Shown piece after piece: positions 61,007 to 64,000 of a DNA stretch of 64,000 bases. The stretch lies in the NCBI RefSeq assembly GCF_030296915.1, contig NZ_AP028031.1:2301001-2365000 (forward strand), read 5' to 3'. The notes below the pieces were generated by a model. It was not told the origin of the DNA. It saw nothing but the letters and a program-made list of their open reading frames with translations, and searched no databases. The first letter of the stretch is position 1, and the number at the start of each line of letters is the position of its first letter. The position numbers and the translations under genes are program-made. This DNA is from Anaerostipes hadrus ATCC 29173 = JCM 17467 (GTDB lineage Bacteria; Bacillota; Clostridia; Lachnospirales; Lachnospiraceae).

Positions 61007-62235
61007 AACAATCCCTCAAATGATAACTGTCCAATTACTTCTTTTGCTGGTTTCTTTGGTTTTAATATGTTTTTATGCATCTCTACAACTTCCATATCTT
61101 CCTTACTTTCTGTCAAATCATTCAACATGCTATACAGATCGGCTTTTATTTTTGTTTCTTCTTCATCTATTTGTTTCAGATCTTTCAAAATCTGTCTAAC
61201 ATCCGGAAGTGGTTCTTCTTCAAATGTGTCTACATATCTTGGGATATTTAGGTTAAAATCATTCTCTTCAATCTCTTCATAGCTTGCAATGTATGAATAT
61301 TTTTCAACCTCTTTCCTGTTTAAAAATGTATTCACTACTTTTTCGATATGTTTTTCTTCCATATCGTTTTGTGCTGCTTTCTTTATAAATTCTTTTGATG
61401 CGTCTATAAAAAGCACATCTTTTGAATTATGTTCAATCACTAGCAAAAAAACTGGAATCGAAGTATTCAAGAACAATTTATCAGGAACTCCGATCACTGC
61501 GCTGATCATATGGTTTTCAATTAACCATCTTCTTATCTTTCCTTCCTGTGCTCCTCTAAATAATATTCCATGTGGCAGCACTGCAATCTGCCTTCCATCT
61601 TCCTTTAGATGTTGCACACCTCTTAATATAAAGCCAAAATCTGCTTTGCTCTTTGGAATCTTCCAGCCTAATATTTCATAATCGTCTGTATCCGGAAACT
61701 TCATTGAATATGGCGGATTCATAATAATGTTTTTATATTGATCTGGATTCTGTCTTTCTACCTGTCTTGGTATTGATATTTCTCCGCACTGTTCAAGCGC
61801 ATAGCTTTCAAATATCTGTGATCTTAAGCAATCAGCTCTACTAATCATTCCGGTCATTCCATTTACACATGCATCCAATAACGCAAACGGAATTGTTCTT
61901 TCCGAATATTCGTATTCGTTGATTTTTATTCCTCTTGTTTTATTCGCCCATTTACTCAATGCTCCTGTGCCTGAACACATGTCAATATTGTCTCCATCTT
62001 TCATAATTTCGGCTACAATCTGGCATATGCAATCTGGTGTGAAATCCTGTTTAAGATTTTTTCTATCTCCTTGCTCTTCCTGGAAGATGTCCCGAATTTC
62101 TGTATATCCTTCATCTTTAACTTCTTGTATCTTATCTGCTGCCTGATCAGATAGCAGATATTCCAATATTTTATCCGACAGTTTATAGCTTTCTTTTACT
62201 CCAAATATCTCTAACAGACTTTTTCTATCTTCCAT
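61003..62235 (-). CDS. phage-encoded N6-adenine DNA methylase (HsdM-like)
   Basis: 410 residues. TPDCICQIVAEIM, motif I DMCSGTGALS and motif IV IIMNPPYSM identify an adenine-N6 methylase of type I M subunit form. No restriction subunit is nearby, so it probably protects phage DNA or alters host epigenetics. Overlaps the half-S gene. A partial promoter-like region lies upstream at about 62320-62350. Confidence 0.9.
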   Translation of the reverse strand: MEDRKSLLEIFGVKESYKLSDKILEYLLSDQAADKIQEVKDEGYTEIRDIFQEEQGDRKNLKQDFTPDCICQIVAEIMKDGDNIDMCSGTGALSKWANKTRGIKINEYEYSERTIPFALLDACVNGMTGMISRADCLRSQIFESYALEQCGEISIPRQVERQNPDQYKNIIMNPPYSMKFPDTDDYEILGWKIPKSKADFGFILRGVQHLKEDGRQIAVLPHGILFRGAQEGKIRRWLIENHMISAVIGVPDKLFLNTSIPVFLLVIEHNSKDVLFIDASKEFIKKAAQNDMEEKHIEKVVNTFLNRKEVEKYSYIASYEEIEENDFNLNIPRYVDTFEEEPLPDVRQILKDLKQIDEEETKIKADLYSMLNDLTESKEDMEVVEMHKNILKPKKPAKEVIGQLSFEGLL

Positions 62236-62388
62236 TACTTATTCTCCATGTTGTAAATTAAAAAAGGAAACCAGATCTGCTGCCGTATGGCTTACATTCT
62301 CGTTCCCTTTTTTATTCATGCTACTATAATAGCACTTTGAATTGTATGTGAGTCCCTCTCTTTCCTTTATTTTCTTTAATTTACATTT

Positions 62389-62802
62389 TTAGTCGTCTAA
62401 CTTTTTGGATAGGATGTAGTAGAACTTTCTTCGCTTTTCATAGAAGTAGTTCCTTCCGGCTGGTATATTCATCACCGTTTTCAGGTACTTGTATGTTATT
62501 CCTTCTTCTGTTACTGCTTTTAGAATGTACTTATACAGCTGATGATCCGCTTGCTTTGCTGATTCTTCTATCATCTTGCAATTCTTCTTTGCCCATGCTC
62601 TTTTGATTGCCAATTCCTCTGTTACACTCTTTGTTACTCCAGATCCTGTCGTATCTCCAAATTTTGGACTACCAACAGTATTTGTTTTGTATCTAAGAAT
62701 GTCCTTAAATTCTTTGTATCTCATTGCAAAATGATACGCTTGATAAAACGCGTGATTGCTTATGTCCCATTTCTTTTCTGATACCGGTCTTATATTCTGC
62801 AT
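62389..62802 (-). CDS. phage early/late switch-type protein, function unknown
   Basis: About 137 residues from ATG 62802 (GGAGGAGATAGG upstream). Helical, basic; C-terminus YKYLKTVMNIPAGRNYFYEK is compatible with a DNA-binding role such as ArpU- or RinA-like late regulators, but I cannot confirm this. Lies just before the methylase gene. Confidence 0.6.
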   Translation of the reverse strand: MQNIRPVSEKKWDISNHAFYQAYHFAMRYKEFKDILRYKTNTVGSPKFGDTTGSGVTKSVTEELAIKRAWAKKNCKMIEESAKQADHQLYKYILKAVTEEGITYKYLKTVMNIPAGRNYFYEKRRKFYYILSKKLDD

Positions 62803-62827
62803 CCTATCTCCTCCAGTCGACGATCTG

Positions 62828-63049
62828 CTACCTTTTCCGTCCAAATTTTTTGCTCATCGCTTTTCGCCTGTAATATTTTAGTTTCGTTTCCGAATAGAAT
62901 TTATTCTTATCTTCTTTCTTCTTTTCTCTTATCGCCTGCATACTTAGTTTCCATGCAACAAACTCTGTGCACTTTCTTCTGCATTCGACTCGCTTTTCTC
63001 TTTCTCCTCCGTGATCGCATTTAAGGCACGGACAATCTTGCTGCCCCAT
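62828..63049 (-). CDS. small cysteine-rich, basic phage protein
   Basis: 73 residues with a CPCLKCDHGG and CRRKC pattern followed by a very lysine-rich tail; could bind zinc. AAAAGGAG precedes the ATG at 63049. Function unknown. Confidence 0.65.
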   Translation of the reverse strand: MGQQDCPCLKCDHGGEREKRVECRRKCTEFVAWKLSMQAIREKKKEDKNKFYSETKLKYYRRKAMSKKFGRKR

Positions 63050-63312
63050 TTTGTATCACTCCTTTTGTTCAATTCTTCCGGCTTCTTTTCTTTCTCTTGC
63101 ATTTCTATTTTTTGCTCTATTATCGTCATTTTTTCCCATACATTATCTATTTCTTGTTTTGTTAATGCTGCTCCAACTGAAACTGCCATTAATACCGTCA
63201 ATGTTAAAAATCTTAGGCTTTGGTAGACATTCTTTTTATAAGCATAATAAAAATGCATTCCTGCATCTATTACCATTACTGTAATAAGTGCTTTTATTAA
63301 TAAATTGTTCAT
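62944..63312 (-). CDS. phage membrane protein of unknown function
   Basis: About 122 residues from ATG 63312 (GGAGG upstream). Two hydrophobic segments (about 4-20 and 34-50), then a charged helical tail with several Glu-Lys stretches. Overlaps the cysteine-rich gene extensively in another frame (106 nt), so one of the two may be shorter than drawn. Confidence 0.6.
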   Translation of the reverse strand: MNNLLIKALITVMVIDAGMHFYYAYKKNVYQSLRFLTLTVLMAVSVGAALTKQEIDNVWEKMTIIEQKIEMQEKEKKPEELNKRSDTKWGSKIVRALNAITEEKEKSESNAEESAQSLLHGN

Positions 63313-63320
63313 TTTGCCTC

Positions 63321-63626
63321 CTAACATTCAATCTTAATTTTGCCAAATTTCCTTATCTTGTCATAAGCTTCATTTGCCAGCTTATTAACGTTATCCATAT
63401 CTTTCATGAGCCTGTCCAATTCTTCACGTTCCACAGATACTCTAATTTTTACTTGGTTTTCTTTGTTTCCGCGTACAGTCGGAACTCCTAGCATCCGAAG
63501 TGGTCCGCCTCCACATTGCGAACAGCTTTCTCCGTCTCTCCATTTCCTGAAATACACATGTATTCTTCCGCAATTTGCGCACTGTACAACCAAGCACGCA
63601 TTTTCTTCATCATTCCTCTTGTTCAT
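63321..63626 (-). CDS. zinc-ribbon phage protein
   Basis: 101 residues with CANCGRIHVYFR and CSQCGGGP, a likely zinc ribbon at the N-terminus, and a helical C-terminal half. Similar small proteins occur in phage early regions; function unknown. Confidence 0.7.
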   Translation of the reverse strand: MNKRNDEENACLVVQCANCGRIHVYFRKWRDGESCSQCGGGPLRMLGVPTVRGNKENQVKIRVSVEREELDRLMKDMDNVNKLANEAYDKIRKFGKIKIEC

Positions 63627-63636
63627 TTTTTTCCTC

Positions 63637-64000
63637 CTATAATTTATTTAACGGACATTCCATGCAAGGACTGTCATCCGCAAATAGATCTTCTCTGTCA
63701 TTTACAATAGTTGGATACTTGCAATAATCATCGCATATCTCCTGCTTCACTTCTTCCAGGATGTCAGTTACCGTTTTGCTTTTCTCTCGATCTTCTTTTA
63801 CAGCTCCTGCGATTCCGGCAATGGTTTTTTGTTCCTTCGTGATATCTTCTTCTGTCCCCAATAAGTAATCAGAAGTGGTGTGTAACGCATTTGCTATATT
63901 GGAAATAGTTGGTCCTTTAGGGATTCGGCCTCCGCTGATATATCGTGACATGGAAGCTTCAGTAACACCAACTTTGTTAGCAAGCTCTCTCTGTGTCAGT
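63637..64000 (-). CDS. XRE-family regulator, 5' end outside window
   Basis: The frame is open through 64000 and reads an HTH (QRELANKVGVTEASMSRYIS, then KGPTISNIANAL) typical of cI/XRE proteins. The C-terminal half has C-x3-C...CMEC cysteines. Likely a phage early repressor or switch regulator. Reads in the same direction as the structural genes. Confidence 0.82.
   Translation of the reverse strand, partial: LTQRELANKVGVTEASMSRYISGGRIPKGPTISNIANALHTTSDYLLGTEEDITKEQKTIAGIAGAVKEDREKSKTVTDILEEVKQEICDDYCKYPTIVNDREDLFADDSPCMECPLNKL

Larger units (their letters stand above)
37555..64000 (-). mobile_element. contractile-tailed prophage, right end outside window
   Basis: Over 26 kb of phage genes in one direction: regulator, methylase, terminases, capsid module, sheath, tube, chaperone, tape measure, baseplate, fibre, holin and endolysin. 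Sheath and XkdQ/R/S/T/U-like genes make it a contractile-tail phage of the PBSX-like type. The integrase is probably in the early region beyond the right edge. Structural genes are all open, so it may be inducible. Confidence 0.92.

Noticed and set aside
37528..64000. CRISPR array or diversity-generating retroelement
   Set aside because: I found no regularly spaced repeats and no reverse transcriptase or template/variable repeat pair; fibre variation here is by inversion.

Overview
The window looks like a low-GC chromosome of a gut-type Clostridia, most likely Lachnospiraceae. The SCIFF six-cysteine peptide with its radical SAM maturase, the TIGR04086 membrane protein, DUF4250, ribonuclease Y, and a SpoIIM-like and a SpoIID-like sporulation gene all fit. 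I cannot fix the genus from sequence alone. Almost all host genes lie on the minus strand; the plus-strand exceptions are the PHP phosphoesterase, a hotdog thioesterase, DAHP synthase and a SpoIID-like gene.

Layout 1-37554 (host). scfB/scfA and a TIGR04086 gene; PHP phosphoesterase; yajC, tgt, aroC, an S1-domain protein; a signalling and surface block (Ig-like surface protein, Ser/Thr kinase, PP2C phosphatase, small coiled-coil protein, 1236-residue sortase-anchored adhesin); an IS607-family element with intact TnpA and TnpB inserted in the leader of the adhesin gene; thrC, an M20 amidohydrolase, a HAAS/DUF1700 protein, a histidine phosphatase; a thioesterase; an FMN riboswitch with ribU; DAHP synthase; SpoIIM-like, NUDIX, rny, an alpha-amylase-family enzyme; a FtsX/ATPase ABC exporter; DUF4250; a second IS607-family element whose TnpA carries an amber stop at codon 28 while TnpB stays open; a cell-wall amidase lipoprotein, beta-carbonic anhydrase, a Cys-tRNA(Pro) deacylase, and a SpoIID-like gene cut off at its 3' end.

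Layout 37555 to the right edge (prophage, incomplete). This is a contractile-tail (PBSX/Xkd-like) prophage, nearly all on the minus strand. Read from the right edge downward: XRE regulator, small early proteins, an orphan N6-adenine methylase with a half-size specificity subunit, a tRNA with CAU anticodon, HNH nuclease, terminases, portal, ClpP-type protease, HK97 capsid, connectors, sheath, tube, a tail-assembly chaperone with a classic -1 frameshift site, tape measure, LysM protein, a baseplate hub fused to two wall-degrading domains, baseplate, tail fibre, Ig-like proteins, holin, endolysin, and a small operon under a near-consensus promoter carrying a perfect 20-bp palindrome.

The most striking structure is at 41196-43709. 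The short tail-fibre gene has a constant start (residues 1-47), then a crossover sequence encoding Gln-Leu-Asn-Ser. Three further silent C-terminal cassettes sit nearby, each preceded in the right reading frame by the same sequence. They form two tail-to-tail pairs around a tyrosine recombinase. This is the architecture of a four-cassette shufflon that would switch the tip of the phage fibre.
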